Below are positions 1 to 15,139 of a DNA stretch of 64,000 bases, piece after piece. Position 1 is the stretch's first letter. Each line of letters starts with the position of its first letter. The position numbers were made by a program, and so were the translations under genes. Source of the DNA: Rotaria sp. Silwood1 (lineage: Eukaryota; Rotifera; Eurotatoria; Philodinida; Philodinidae); NCBI GenBank assembly GCA_905250075.1, contig CAJNOP010000417.1, forward strand, positions 65,222 to 129,221, written 5' to 3'. The notes under the pieces were generated by a model. The model was not told the DNA's origin, ran no database searches, and was given only the letters and a program-made list of their open reading frames with translations.

Positions 1-1390
1 GTATCTAAAAAATACAAAACTTATTTTGCTTCTTTTTGTTTATACAATGAAATTCAAGTAATTTGAATACTGATTTTGTCCTATTAGATTAATTATTTAT
101 GGAAGAAGAAGAAGAATAGCATTTTAAGATAGTAGTATGTAATCAATGTAGAAATCTTTCATAAAATCATTGGATAATCTTGGAAAGATTTAGGTTTTGT
201 TTTTGTATTTAATCAGGTCTAATTCTAATAGATAAAGTCAATCATCCAATGAAATTTTTTACGCATATTAACACGGAAATGAGATCGAACATCACCATAG
301 AAATCTTTAGTTTCTATGAAAAAAAATAAATAAATAATCATTCGAGCTGCTTTAGAAATTCTATATAATGAATAATTTTATGAAATATGTTCATTGTACT
401 AGACGTATACTCTTATTTTTTTTTACAATGAAACTATAAACTAAATCTATCAATAAGTTTAGAGATTACTCAAAAATATAACTTGATGATCTTAAACACA
501 AGTGGTGAACATAGAATTTTAACATAAAATATTTTACAAATTCTAACTTCATCTGATGTTATAATCCATTAAATTGAAGTTATTTTATTTTTCCTTAGTT
601 TTATAGAAAATAATTATTTGAAATAATGCTAATTTATATAAAAAAATAAAATTTTTGTAGTCTTCAACAAGAATTCTTATTATCAAAAGACAAATTTATG
701 TTTTATTCAAATCAAATTCGTTCCAAAGATCGTCTATTCATTTTAATCTCTACTATATAAGTTACACAAAAAAAAACAATACACTATTTATTGCTTTTGT
801 AAACTTAAACAGTATGACAAACTTTTAAAACAGCTCATTAATCTTGATTAATTAAAATGAATTTATAATTGACATATATATTTTTTTTTTCTTCCTATGT
901 ATTTTCCATCTATTTTATATAAGAAATATTCTTAAATTCTCATTTTTCTTTTCAAAACATCAATATAACATTTTCCATTATATCTAAAATACATACATAT
1001 ATTCACAACAACAAAAGCAAAACGTTCACACAACAGAAAAGAAAAAGAATTTAGAAACAGAACAACAAAGAAAAAACAAAACCATAGCTCGATTTTTTGC
1101 TTTTTTTCAAAATATTCTCGTCAGGTTTAAAATGTTTTCTTTTTTTGCACACATTCACACAATCAAGGAGGTGTATATATATATATAATTACAACGACAC
1201 ATAATGTAAACATAATTCACTGACACAAGGATTTTCTTTTTTTTTGTTTAAATCACGTTACAATAACATTAGATATTAGAAAAAAAAAAGAAAAAAAAGA
1301 ATAAACATCTCACTACTAACAAACATGATGCGAAATATATTTTCAAAAATTAAATAAAGAAAATGTTTGACATTGATGAACATTTTTTTT
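1..1390. other. AT-rich intergenic DNA
   Basis: I see no gene here. The stretch is strongly AT-rich with homopolymer A and T runs, and it is the 3' flank of the PDE6D gene on the minus strand. No inverted repeats, tRNA or conserved ORF were recognised. Confidence 0.6.
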
Positions 1391-3326
<1,936 letters not shown>

Positions 3327-3814
3327 ATTTTGAGTTTAAATATTCTAAAAATAATAAAATATATCAAAATTTTTGATTATATATTGTCCAATGATATTTA
3401 TTTTTCCTAGGAAGTATAAAGAAATTTAAATCAGTTCGTCGAATCTAGAGCGTGATGCTTAGAAAAATATTTTACGTGTCATCTTATTTTTTTTTCTTCT
3501 CTCTCTCGTTTATTATCGTTCTTCTGTCGAGAGTTCTTTTACTTGAATTTCCTTAAGAAAAAGAAAAAACGTTTTTCTTAAGCGACCATAAATTGTGCGT
3601 TACTATTAGCAACACTTCAAAGAAAAACCTAATACATATATATTTTTTAATGAAAGCGACATCCGCATGCATGTTTCTGTTAGACTTTTTTATTGGTTCT
3701 GTAAAGGAACCATTAATATACTGCAACATTTTTTGTTTGTACTTTTATGTTTTTTTTCTTCTCCTCACTCAACAATCATTCATTTATTTTAGATCCTAAG
3801 TGCTATTGTTAAAA
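3327..3814. promoter_or_regulatory. Divergent intergenic region between PDE6D and malectin
   Basis: These 488 bp separate two start codons that point away from each other, so both promoters must lie here or within the first UTR introns. A T-rich acceptor ending in TTTAG at about 3788-3792 lies just upstream of the malectin ATG. I recognise no TATA box or other specific site; the base composition would hide one. Confidence 0.45.
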
Positions 3815-4865
3815 ATGATATCTTTATGGTTATACATTTGTTTAACTTGTTTTATTCAACAATATCATGCATCCGGTATTATGGATAATGTTGTTTTTGC
3901 TGTTAATTGTGGTGGAGAAGCACATACAGATATAAATGGTATAAAGGAAATAGATTTGAATTTTAATGTATTGATATTTATCTATTTTTTTGTTTTTAGG
4001 AATAAAATATCGTAAAGATTATTTAAAAGCTGGTATAAATTCTGATTATGGACGTAATTTAAATATAAATCGAGTACCAAAAGAAGATATGATACTTTAT
4101 CAAACTGAACGTTATGATTTACAAAAATTTTCATATGAAATTGATTTAAATGATGATGGTGATTATGTACTTTGGATGAAATTTGCTGAAGTTTGGTTTA
4201 ATGGACCAAATATGAAGGTTTATATATATATATATATATTCATATTGAGTTAAATAATTTACAAAAAAAAAATAAAACAAATTTTTTTTTTTTTTTTTAT
4301 TTTTTTAAATTCAAATTAGGTATTTCAAATTATTCTTAATGATGAACATTCGATTATTGATGAATTAGATATATTTGAAAAAGTTGGTCGTGCAACAGCA
4401 CATGATGAATATATTCCATTTCAAATAAAAAATAATCGTCTTGTTATTAATGGTCGTAGTACATCATATTCAGGAAAATTAAAAATTACATTTCAACGTA
4501 TTGATCATCGAGATAATCCAAAAATTAATGCATTTATTATTTGGCGAGGTTCAATTGATCGTATGTGTCTATGAGAGAGAGAGATAAAAAGAAAAACATA
4601 CTTTTTTTTTTGTAATTTGTTTTATTAATTTTTAGAAATTCCAAAATTACCACCAATGCCTACAATGGAAATTCCTGATGAACCATTAGATGTTGAAGAA
4701 GATGATGAATTACCAGCTAAACCAACAAATGTAAAACGAAATGTTAAAACAAGTGGACCAAAAGTTATTGATCCATATACTGAAGATCAATCAAGTTCAT
4801 TAATGCCATTATTAATAGCATTAGCTGCTGTTATACCAATCATTTTTTGTCTCTGTCGTTTGTAG
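3815..4865 (+). CDS. MLEC: Malectin, ER membrane carbohydrate-binding protein
   Basis: Malectin binds diglucosylated high-mannose N-glycans in the ER and works with ribophorin I in glycoprotein quality control. Exons 3815-3938, 4000-4217, 4320-4560 and 4636-4865 join in frame to 270 aa (human about 290). Visible are an N-terminal signal peptide of about 20 residues, the malectin fold starting VVFAVNCGGEAHTD, the conserved region around DGDYVLWMKFAEVWFNGPN, and INAFIIWRGSIDQIPKLPP-like sequence near the end of the domain (the gene reads KINAFIIWRGS). An acidic linker follows, then one C-terminal membrane helix (SSLMPLLIALAAVIPIIF) with a very short cytosolic tail. This is the normal type I topology. 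The ATG at 3815 is chosen because it opens the signal peptide; upstream in-frame codons have no ATG. A splice acceptor (TTTTAG) lies about 22 bp before the ATG. Confidence 0.96.
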
Positions 4866-5509
4866 AATGATAATTTCATTATTTAGGACAATTTCGCCTG
4901 TATTAACACCGTCCATTTATCAAAAAAAAAACAAATATGAGAATAAGCCAACAAATAGATCTTTAATGCGTTCTATTTTTCTAACAATCATCTCTAATGA
5001 TAATCTCGCTTTTTTTTTATTGTTGCTCTTGATCATGATAAATAGTGTCGTCCGCTTAAGGTGCTCATTCCGAAAACAAGTTTTAGATTTTTATTATGTG
5101 TGCGTATTCATTTGTTAACGAACAGACATAAACTTTAATCAATATGTGTTTTTTTGTTTTTTTTTTCATTTATTATAACAAAAAAGGAAACTTTTTATAA
5201 TACAAAAAAAAAACAAACATTTATTTAACTTTTTGATCTATATTAATAGCATCTGTAATGTTAAATATAGTCTTCTATTGATATTAACTAGAAAAAGAAA
5301 GGAAATCGTCTAGAAAGTTTTTCCTATTGGCTTCTTATTTAGTCATAGAAAAGGAATGAAAGAATTAATAAAACATTAAGTTCAAAGTTGCATCTAGTTA
5401 GTGCTGATAACTTAATAAAATTGTTACTTATTTCAAGTCATGCTACAATGCGAAGAAGCATGAATCTATTTAATTTGTTTAAAACATTGAAGTAATATAT
5501 TTATAGCAT
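4866..5509. other. Intergenic DNA after malectin
   Basis: AT-rich sequence containing the malectin 3' flank. No further gene is supported; the open frame at 4867-5118 is low-complexity and resembles nothing I know. Confidence 0.5.
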
Positions 5510-6215
5510 ATAATTTAGAGTGCTCCATCACTAGCATTATGATAAAAAAATTCAAATATCTTTACTCTAAAGTAATCGAACTGGTTGACATTTTGGTTAA
5601 TGATAGAACTTTATTCAAAGTTTTCTTCATATAGATAATGTAAGTAAATACTCCTATTAAGTATCGTTATTGACCTCACTAAAGAAATTTATCTCTTGTC
5701 AAGTAAGAAAAATATAATGTGAAGTATTGCTATAGATAATATTTAGTTATCACCTAAGAGAACAGCAAGAAGAGATCAAAACAAACTTTATTAATGATGC
5801 AAATAGACCAAATTTTCAGAAGTAGTTAATTGGAAAATCAACAAATAGAGTACTTCAAATTTTAAAACATGGAACATTGTTTTTTTTGAGGCAATGGGCA
5901 AGTTAGTACCCAAAAGTCGTTAATCGTACATCTTAATTTTCAGACACGAATTAAAGCAGTTAAACAAGCTACTTCTGAAATTTTGTTTTATTCGTATCAA
6001 TGCTGTATCATTCATAAAATTTGTTTTGATTTCTTCTTGCTATTCTCTTAGATAATAATTAAAAATTATCTATGGAACACTAGACATATATTGTTCTATT
6101 TGATAACAGATAAATTTTTTCAGTGAAGTCAACAATGACACTTAATTATGTGGAAGCAGAATGAACAAATTGCAATCTCTCATCGTAATGCTATTTATGG
6201 AACATTCTGTGTATT
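5510..6215. repeat. Decayed foldback (long inverted repeat) element
   Basis: Two arms are reverse complements at roughly 75-80 percent by eye. The left arm runs from about 5515 to 5830 and the right arm from about 5945 to 6200. For example CCTAAGAGAACAGCAAGAAG near 5753 mirrors CTTCTTGCTATTCTCTTAG near 6035, and TTTTCAGAAGTAG near 5813 mirrors CTACTTCTGAAATTT near 5969. The centre is unpaired and the left arm seems to carry a small extra insertion. No coding sequence and no clear target duplication were found. This is best read as an old non-autonomous foldback element. Confidence 0.65.
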
Positions 6216-9200
6216 TTAAATAGTATGAAAGGAGAACCATAGTGTCGAAGAGTCAGTCATTATCCTCATCAGATTTCTGCTTTGAATTTAATTCCTTTCA
6301 CCGATGATAACATGTGTAACACGATCTCATAACAAGTTCCACAAAAGTGCTGTTGCGAGCAGATCTAAATAATATTGGTGGATACGAGCTACATTTTTTT
6401 AAATTCTGAACAATAACACCATGAGTTTTGGACAGATGTTAGAAGTGTAGAGCATGAAATTCTCTATTTATTGATGCCAAATACTCTCAACCGGAAATAG
6501 GAGTTGATGATACATAGACGTACACAAATCAATTAATACTTACCGAGAATATTCGTGACCATCGTTAGACGATTGAGTAACTGTTAGTTTTTTCAAATTT
6601 TTGTCGATCAGAAAACTTATCAAGAAAATAAAGGCAGGACTTTTGCAAAACAAAAAATGCTATGTCTCTTGAGCTTAGAACGAAACTTTTGGAATATGCT
6701 TGTAATTTTTAAAACAGAAAACAACAATGTTTTGTGAGTTATTGTATCATCCGTTAAACATCAAATTCATGCTCATTTTGCCTAAGTAGAATTCAGCATT
6801 TTAAAACACCGATCAACTATTGTAAAACTACGCTTTTTCATCTGTATGTTATCCTTGAATATCTACGACGTTGTAAATCAAATATAGAATGCTTTTTAGA
6901 ATTTAACAATCGGAGACAAGTGTTTTGTGTTCATTTGTATGATATCAGAGAGTTTTCTATTATTTGAAATTCTCTTATTTTTCTTTGACAAAAATTATGC
7001 TTGCTCTTTCTCATCATTCTTTTTTTTCTTCTTTGCACATATCCATCAATGGTAGAGTATGAAACCAAGTATCGAGTCTAAGTGAGACTAGACTCGCGTA
7101 AAATGTTTTCTTCAGGGTGGAACCGAGAATAGTTCTTTGAAGAGTAATGCGAGGCGGGATGAAGAAGGTTTTGAGAAGAGACGACACACAGGTCAAACAG
7201 TCTTCTCCGCTTCGGATTCTAGTCATTATAAAATACATAAATGACTTTTTAACATCTGGCATTCATCTCAATGTATAAGTTACTTTCTAATGTAATGCTA
7301 TAAAGAGTCATAATGAGAAAAAAAGTGCAACACTGGTTTTAAATAAGTCAATGATTTACTGTTCGAATCCCATATATGACAGAACATAGAGGAAACTAGA
7401 AAAAAAAAGGAGGGGATATTAGACAGTTGAGACGCAAATAATTACTTGCTTTTCTAAATAACTGCTAACGGAAAATGTGATTATATGTATATATGATGAC
7501 ATGAAGATCGAAGAACGATTAATAGAAGAAATAATGTAGAGAGAACAAGAATAAAAGATTCCAGCGTGTAACAGACGCACAAAGTAGCAAAAACAACTTG
7601 AATAAGATAGAGAGGAAATGGAAGAGAAAAACGACTAAAATATAAATAAGTCTATAATTATACAGGACGAAACAAATGGTGAAAATAGAATATGAATGTA
7701 AAATTTGCAAAATTAACCTTTCAATCTTTCTTGAAACTATTCTTACTAACCGATGAGATTGTAATATCCATCTAAAGTTAAAGAAAATTATAACTACTTC
7801 ATAAATAAATAGTGTTCAGTTAGTTACCATAATAGGATAACAATTCTTCATCTATACTGTACTACTTCAAAATGAATTAATTGAAGAAAATCGACAAACA
7901 AATGATTCGTTCAAGAATATTAATCACAGATCATTTTTACAACGGCTGTATAAATTCGTAACATCATTTGTTGCCTCTACTGTATCTTCTAATCACTTAT
8001 ATCTGATTATTTGCTCGATGTATGAAAAAATGACTTTGTATCGTCCATGAATGTTTCAATGTTTTACAAAATGAGTGACATGAATTTAGAATGTAACGAA
8101 AATATTATACAATAATGTTTTATTTGGAATTCATAACCACGTGTAACTGAAGTAATAATTTCTGTTGCTTTTAGTTCCTGAACAAGAGTCATTATTATCC
8201 GAAGGCGAATACTTCCGTTCCTTTACAATCATATCGTTATTACAATATCAATCTAATCTTCTTTAAAACTTATGAAAGGGACTTTACATTGTACGAAATG
8301 TAAATAAGAATATAAAAATTAGTGATCAAACAATTAGATTCAACAAATTCATCAAGGTCACAAAAACTTCTACACAATATTTTGTTCTATATTCTGACTA
8401 ACTGAAACTATTATTAGAAAGTTGGTTTGAATTAAATACACCATTAAGAATAATCAGCTTCGTTTAATAACAAGCAGATATTGAACATAAGCTAAGTTTA
8501 TGGCAATCTGGTTCCTGTCCAAAAACTTTTAAAAATCTTAACTTACAATCTTTGTTGATATTTCAGCAATAGATATACTAAACTCTATCTGGTAAGATAA
8601 AATACTGATTTAATGGTGAATTAAATACTCTTTATTTCATAGGTAGGAGAAAGAAAAGGTAGGGTCTTCTGGAATAAACTTCGCTTTAAACAGAAACTTA
8701 ATTAATTAAAAGAAACGTTTTTATTAATAATGACGTGAAGAAAACAAAAATCATGTAGAAATATCAGATAAATCACATGAACAAAAGATTTTAAAGATCT
8801 CTATAAGACCAAATAGAATATTTATGTAATCTTTAATTTGAATTATCTACTTCTACGAAAAAAATGTAAATATTATATCATGTTCGGCTCAATGCAATAG
8901 ACACACTGCGCACTTATCTTCATCAGTAAAGGCTTCTTCGAATTTGTAAAAAGCCCGTTTCTCAAGTAAATCTCAACTCAAACGATAATCAACTTTGACT
9001 TTGAATACTTATACACTAATATCCAAGTGAACAAATCGAACAATTCTGAAAATTTTGTTTAAAATCACTTCCTGTCACTTTCATGCTCGAATATGCTTTC
9101 AAATCGATGGAATCAGTATGAAAGCCCATATATCTTAATCTCAACAGCTGTTTTCACAATTAAACATGGACAACACATAAAAGATTTTTTTTATTAATCA

Positions 9201-12200
9201 AATTTAAAATGTACTGATGATAAGCGCACATTCTTTCAATTTTTATACCGTTGCGAAACCGAAAATTCGCAAACTTCTGACAAGTATTATTACAGCAGGC
9301 AACAATTCGATTGTTCCTATCAACATATTGGGCCTGCTTTATTTCAAGAAACATCACACATGAAAAAAGTGACTTATAGTGGAAATGCGCAACAGTCGAA
9401 TATAAATTATTACGCCCAATTTTAGTTTTATGAAAAACAGAAATACCAATGTAGTTTATTTCAAGTCATTAAAGCATATGGAACAGCCAGCCAATATTAG
9501 AAAAGCATTTAAGATATTAACAATATTGAATATTGATAGAGTTTAATAAAACTAATACTCTTGATCAATCTATCTATTTTTTTACTGAATAAAGATCAAA
9601 ATTTTTCTTCTACTAACAATTATTCTAGCATTCATTGTTACCATATAAAAAAAATGTTTATATCATCAAACAACCATTTCGTTTTATTTCTAACTTATTA
9701 GATGGCTATAAATATCTCGAACATCCTATAAGTTAAAAAAACGGATCTTACAATAATATTAATTAAGAACTAAACTAAGAATAGAAACGATCGTCAAGTT
9801 TTCATCTGAAAAAATCTCTAAATGCTCTTCATTCTTTTCTCTATATTAATTTTCGTCAGAAAAATTAAAAATTGATATGAATGCAAGGGAAGATAACTCG
9901 AGGTCTGGTTTTTCATAAACGACATGATTTTTTTTTAGTACATTGTCTTCTCCAAACACTTACGATCATTCCTGTTATTTTCTGCTTGATAAATGTGTTT
10001 CTTTTAGAAAAAAAGGAGCTATCTTTTTTAGGTTTTTCTCTGTTAGTACTTTTTTGATCACCCAACCCAGAATTCTCCGCGGACCTTCATTCTATATATA
10101 TAATTTTTTTTGGTTTACAAGAGCATGTCAATATCCAAGACATCACAGAATCTCTTTTTTTGAATTAATCTTTGTTAATATTATATACAAAAAAAAAGTA
10201 CTTTTATAATTAGAGCGCCATATAGTTGAGTTTTTCGAGACACCGCATTTTTCATTCTTTTTCTCGCCTTAAAAAGGTGAGGATTTAAAAAATCGTCATG
10301 CCTTGCATTCGGACATGTTCTTTTTAGCAAAAGAAATTAGTACAATAGAATGCAACCCCATAGCAATGTTGCAGTTCTCAAACGAGTTGTTTGTGAGCCT
10401 TGCTTGTTGAATATCTTCCAAAAACGTCATAATATAGACCTGAAAATTTTATCATAGCCTTCTCACTATAGCCCCAACTTATTCTAAAAATTTCATGCGA
10501 TTTGAATATACATGACCCATGATCAATTTTTGAGAGATAGTACTTGAAGAACTGCTGGATGATCAACTATTTGAGAAATATGGTCTAAATCAGACAATAG
10601 AGAATCGGAACGAACTTCTAAAGTTATCTTAATCAGAATATGTTAACATTGAACAGCTATTGGATGGTGAAAGATAGAATTTTTCAAATATATTGAATAA
10701 TTTTCCATTAAAAAAATACTCTTTTGCCACGAATTCTTTATTATATTTGCAGACCAACTTTTCAATGATGATAGTTTTATTTTATTCAACATAGATATCT
10801 GATTACAAAGTTTACTTCAACAAATTAAATTTCCTCCAGAGATTTTTTCAAGAAACCTTCATGAAATAAAAAAAAAGAGATCTGTATGAATAGAACACAA
10901 GATGTCTAGATAATTATTACTTACTTAAGTAGTTTAAATAATAGAATTTAAAGACAAACCAACAATCAGCAGAGGAGCAACTTAGAAATGAATTCAACAC
11001 CTATACAGAAACTTATGTGTGAGGTAACAATGTAAGTGCATTTTTTTTTTACTAATCATGTACTCACATTTTAATATGTATTTCATTTCTTCTCTAAATA
11101 AAAGTCAACTATTACTAACTCTGATGATAATTCTTTGATCGGTATAAAAAAAAACAAGGTAACTATTTATTTAATAGAATAGCAATAAGAATAAATATCA
11201 TTTCTAGAATCTGTTCGAATTGAATTAATACTGAATATGAATTACAGTAAATAATTGAAACACAATATTTTTATTTCTCGATTTTATTTTCGAAGAAAAT
11301 CATAACAAAAAAAGATATCATTATAATATATTACAAATGATTACTAAGTATGGAACGATGCATAAAAAAATTGATGTATTTTATCCAAAACGATTTTGGC
11401 TTGAATTATTTAAACTTGATTGTGAAATTAAATAAAATAAGAAGAAAATATTGACTCCCTGTAACTATTTATTCATCAATCGGACTAAGTAATTTGGATT
11501 TATGCTTTTTCATAATAATTATTTGATTTGATACAATGCTTAGAGTACTATTAAATCATTCTAAAAAAAACTTTCATTGATTTGATCATGATACGTGTTA
11601 TCGAGGATGTAATACTTCCCAATCGTAGACAATTTTTCTTTTTCCTGAGCAGTATTGATATTTTCTTTTTGCACTCTATTAAAAGAAAGATATTCTCCCT
11701 GTGCATAATGTCCCGACACTGCACACTCAATGTTTATTGCTTTAGATGATCACTGACAAGAGAACTATCCCAACTGACAATTGTCGTTTGAGCTCATACT
11801 AAACCTACAAGCAGATCTTTGTAAGACTGGACAAATTCTGAAAGAGTTCGTCTTCATGGACGTTTTATGTCTTCAACAAAGAAACAGATTTTCATATTAA
11901 TAGAAATAATAAATTATTTTACCAATATTGCTTAATAGGTTAGATATGAAATATTTATTATATAATTTCGAAGTAAAAATCTCTTTGCTAGACAGTCTAT
12001 TTGATTGTCTTTTATCCTTTTAGTCGAAGTAAAATATGATTTTCTATCCCATCAATATTTTTCACTAATGATTCGAATGCATAGTAACATTGATTCTAAA
12101 ATATGAATATGTTCTGTATAACTCAAAAATTTTATAGGTCAACTCATAACAATTGAATATTTTTTGAAATGAATTCCTTATTATAATCTATTGCATAGTT

Positions 12201-13014
12201 TTTATTGTTTATTTCATGGTGCTGAATAGATGGGCTAAATTTTCAAATGAATTTTTTCATCTTTGAAAGCTTTAGAAGAATATCGATTTGTACCTTTTCA
12301 TCATTTTCAATCTCATTTTTGAAATCTTTTATCTTTTTGAACTGAGCTTCTTTTTCTCCTATTCTTTTTATAAGATATTTCAATACTGATATTGATCAAT
12401 AAATATAAGTCTATATTTAAAAAAATACCTTAAACATGAGTGTCATAAGTCGATTACTAGAAAGAGAAAATTTTATTAACAACATGCGAATATATTTTCA
12501 AGTCTGTTTGAACAAAAAAAAAAAAAATGTTATTACTCAATTGACAATTGTATTGTAAAAATAATGATAAGTTTTCCCGAGTTTACAATTTTAGGTGTTA
12601 TTCTCAAATTGTGAACTATGACACATATTCAATTGGAATGTAAACAAAAGATTTTTTTTTTGTGAAATAATTCTTATTATTTAATTTTAATATATTTCAA
12701 TTATTATTCTATTAGCAAAGGAGCTCAAAAATAAAACGAGCTTATCTCATTTTCATTAATTAATCTCTAGAACGAATTCTAATTTGACTGGTAATAGAAA
12801 ATTTTCATTTTTCTTTCATTCTGATTGGTACTAATAATTTGTTAAATGACGAATACTCATTTTTCTGTCTCTCTCTCTCTCTCGCTTGCTTCTTTTTTGA
12901 GCACTGTTAATTGGTTTATTTGTATTCAAATATCGACAAGCAATACATACATTGCTCATTTTGATCTTTGCCTAAGTGTGTGTGTGTGTGTGTAAATTGA
13001 GAAGTCAAGAAAAT
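6216..13014. other. 6.8-kb gene-free region upstream of the forkhead gene
   Basis: No exon of a known family was recognised on either strand. Short open frames at 7014-7262 (-), 9160-9357 (-), 9943-10209 (+) and 10378-10566 (-) show no familiar motif and no exon chain. The segment around 7060-7215 is locally richer in G and C than its surroundings. Large empty flanks are common beside developmental transcription factor genes, so distal enhancers could lie here; that is inference only. Confidence 0.5.
12976..12993 (+). repeat. (TG)n dinucleotide microsatellite
   Basis: About nine TG units lie 22 bp before the forkhead start codon, so they sit in the 5' UTR or core promoter. A CT-rich run (TCTCTCTCTCTCTCTC) at about 12868-12883 lies a little further upstream. 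Confidence 0.85.
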
Positions 13015-14063
13015 ATGAATCCGCATAACCGTAAGTGAATTCAATTGACGTAATTTGTTAGACAACAATCGCAGCTTTCTTTTATTTTGTTTATTGTTAA
13101 ATATCTTTTATGTTATATTTAAATAAGCAATTTCTTTCGAAAATATATTTAGTTTATTATCAACAACATTCTGAATATCCGATAGGTATGAATAAACATC
13201 AATTTCATGATTCAGGTATTGTTGATGAAGGTCTATCTGATGAAACTGGTTCTATAGAAGATGATTCAAATCAACAAGATAATCATTCTGGTAAGATAAA
13301 AAAATATACTTCGTATTATTTTTGAAATTCTATTATTAATATAATAGATATAAATGATATACCAAAAAAACCAAATCAATCATATCTTGAAATAATTGCA
13401 GAAGCTATATTAAAAGCACCTAATCGTATGATGCAATTATATGAAATTTATAATTATTTTCAACGAAAGTAAATTTTGTTTTTTTTTTATTTTATTTTTT
13501 TCAAAATAATCTTTATTTAAAAAAAAAAATAGATATCGATATTTTGCTGAAGATATTAATAAATCATGGAAAAATAGTGTACGACATAATTTATCATTAA
13601 ATGATTGTTTTATTAAAGCAGGACGTGGATCAAATGGCAAAGGACATTGTATATAAAGATTTTTCTTTTTACACAATAACTAAATAAAAATTTTTTAGAT
13701 TGGCGTATTCATGAATTAGCTGAAAAAGAATTTGAACAAGGTCGTTTTCGTCGTCGTCGTTATCGTCAACAAATACGACAATTACAAATGCATTCTCAAA
13801 CATATGATACACAATCAATGTCATCATATTATCCTTCAACATCATATTATATGTGTTCACCACCACCATCATATCATAGTATATATCCAACTTCAAATAA
13901 TTTATCTGAAAATCATTTAATTTCTTCATCGGAAACATTAGAAACAATGTCAAATTCATATCCATTATATGATCCATATTCATCATCGTATTATACAACA
14001 AATTATCATCATCATCCGATGGCTTTGTCATATACAAGTCAAAATGAACCAGCATCTTTTTGA
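13015..14063 (+). CDS. Forkhead-box transcription factor, FoxQ2-like
   Basis: A nuclear DNA-binding regulator with one winged-helix domain. Exons 13015-13030, 13153-13290, 13348-13468, 13533-13648 and 13699-14063 join in frame to 251 aa. The forkhead domain starts at [15 protein letters not shown] (about residue 57), continues through [14 protein letters not shown] and has the recognition helix region [17 protein letters not shown]. It ends with [14 protein letters not shown] and a basic [11 protein letters not shown] wing. The combination of [14 protein letters not shown] and NGKGHYW recalls FoxQ2 proteins, but the assignment to a subfamily is from memory and needs a tree. The N-terminus is acidic; the C-terminus is rich in Ser, Tyr and His ([18 protein letters not shown]) and may be an activation or interaction region. 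The first exon codes only five residues. An AATAAA lies about 80 bp after the stop. Confidence 0.9.
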
Positions 14064-15139
14064 TGCTTTTTTTTGTACTTTGTTGAAACATTTAAATTTT
14101 ATTTTTCTTCTTGTGATTATTGTGTCTCTTTTTTTCTCAATAGAATAAATTCTTTACGTTTGATATTCATTAATTGTAAATAAAAATGTTTAATGATGAG
14201 CGTGAATGATAAGCAGAAACTATTTCAAGACGATTAGTTATGATAATTTAACCAACAAAACAAAAAAAAAACGATAATAATGAATTTATAGAACGTGATC
14301 AAACACAAGAAAAAAACTTCTTGTCGGCAAAGAATAGAATAACTTATCGAAAAAGAAAAATTTATCCTAAAGGTGTTGTTATGATACTTCACACGTAACT
14401 CAACATCATTTCTCAATTAAACAAACAAACAGCAGGAGGTAATAAATATATTTCTTTGTATATTCATGGTTAAGATTAATCCGATATTCTCTATTTCTTG
14501 TTTATTGTCTGTCTATATCGAAATTGTTAACTAGATTAAAAATAATATTTATATTTCAATTTATTGAAACTAATTTACTTATCAAATAAAACTAAATGAA
14601 TGTAAAATAGCTTAGAAATAAGATATATTACATAATGATATAATTTAATAGAAAATCATTATTTGTTAAATTGTTACAGATGAATTAGAAGCAAAAGAAT
14701 TCAATATGTTTCGAACAACATTGATAGTTATTTTTTAAATACAACAATTTCTTAATATTTCAAATGATATTATACTATATTTGTTGAAGTTTTGCTTCAA
14801 AAATTAATTTTCTCACGGACTTTTAGAACACTTTATTCTAAAATAAGACTAAAAAATCATTCACTATGTATACAAAGTCTTTTTGATCTTAGTATCAATA
14901 ATATCGATTTTGCTTCTACTACATTATCTTTATTTTCATTGGTTAATATAATTTACTGTTTTTTCATGACATATTGTCAAACAAAACGAAGTAAATAACT
15001 ATTCTGCTTGTTATTATTTAGCACTCGTTTATTGACATTATTAGTCTGATTCAATCGGAGATAACATCGAGTAATATCTCCATAGTTGATCCGAATTGTT
15101 TTGCATGACACTTTTTTCTTTATTCATTTTATATAAACT
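14064..15139. other. Intergenic DNA after the forkhead gene
   Basis: AT-rich 3' flank. The open frame at 14792-14998 (+) has no recognisable motif. Nothing else is supported. Confidence 0.5.

Noticed and set aside
7014..7262. 82-aa open frame, minus strand, in locally GC-richer DNA
   Set aside because: No motif, no neighbouring exon in phase and no start context; not reported as a gene.
7306..7380. tRNA-like segment with GTTCGAATCCC and matching GTCATA/TATGAC ends
   Set aside because: The end stem pairs, but the T-stem, D-arm and anticodon stem do not fold. At best a chance match or a very old tRNA remnant.
9943..10209. 88-aa open frame, plus strand
   Set aside because: Phe- and Ser-rich low-complexity product of AT-rich DNA with no recognisable family.
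13788..14091. Open frames on both strands over the last forkhead exon
   Set aside because: Shadows of the Ser/Tyr/His-rich coding sequence; the forkhead frame is set by phase across four introns.
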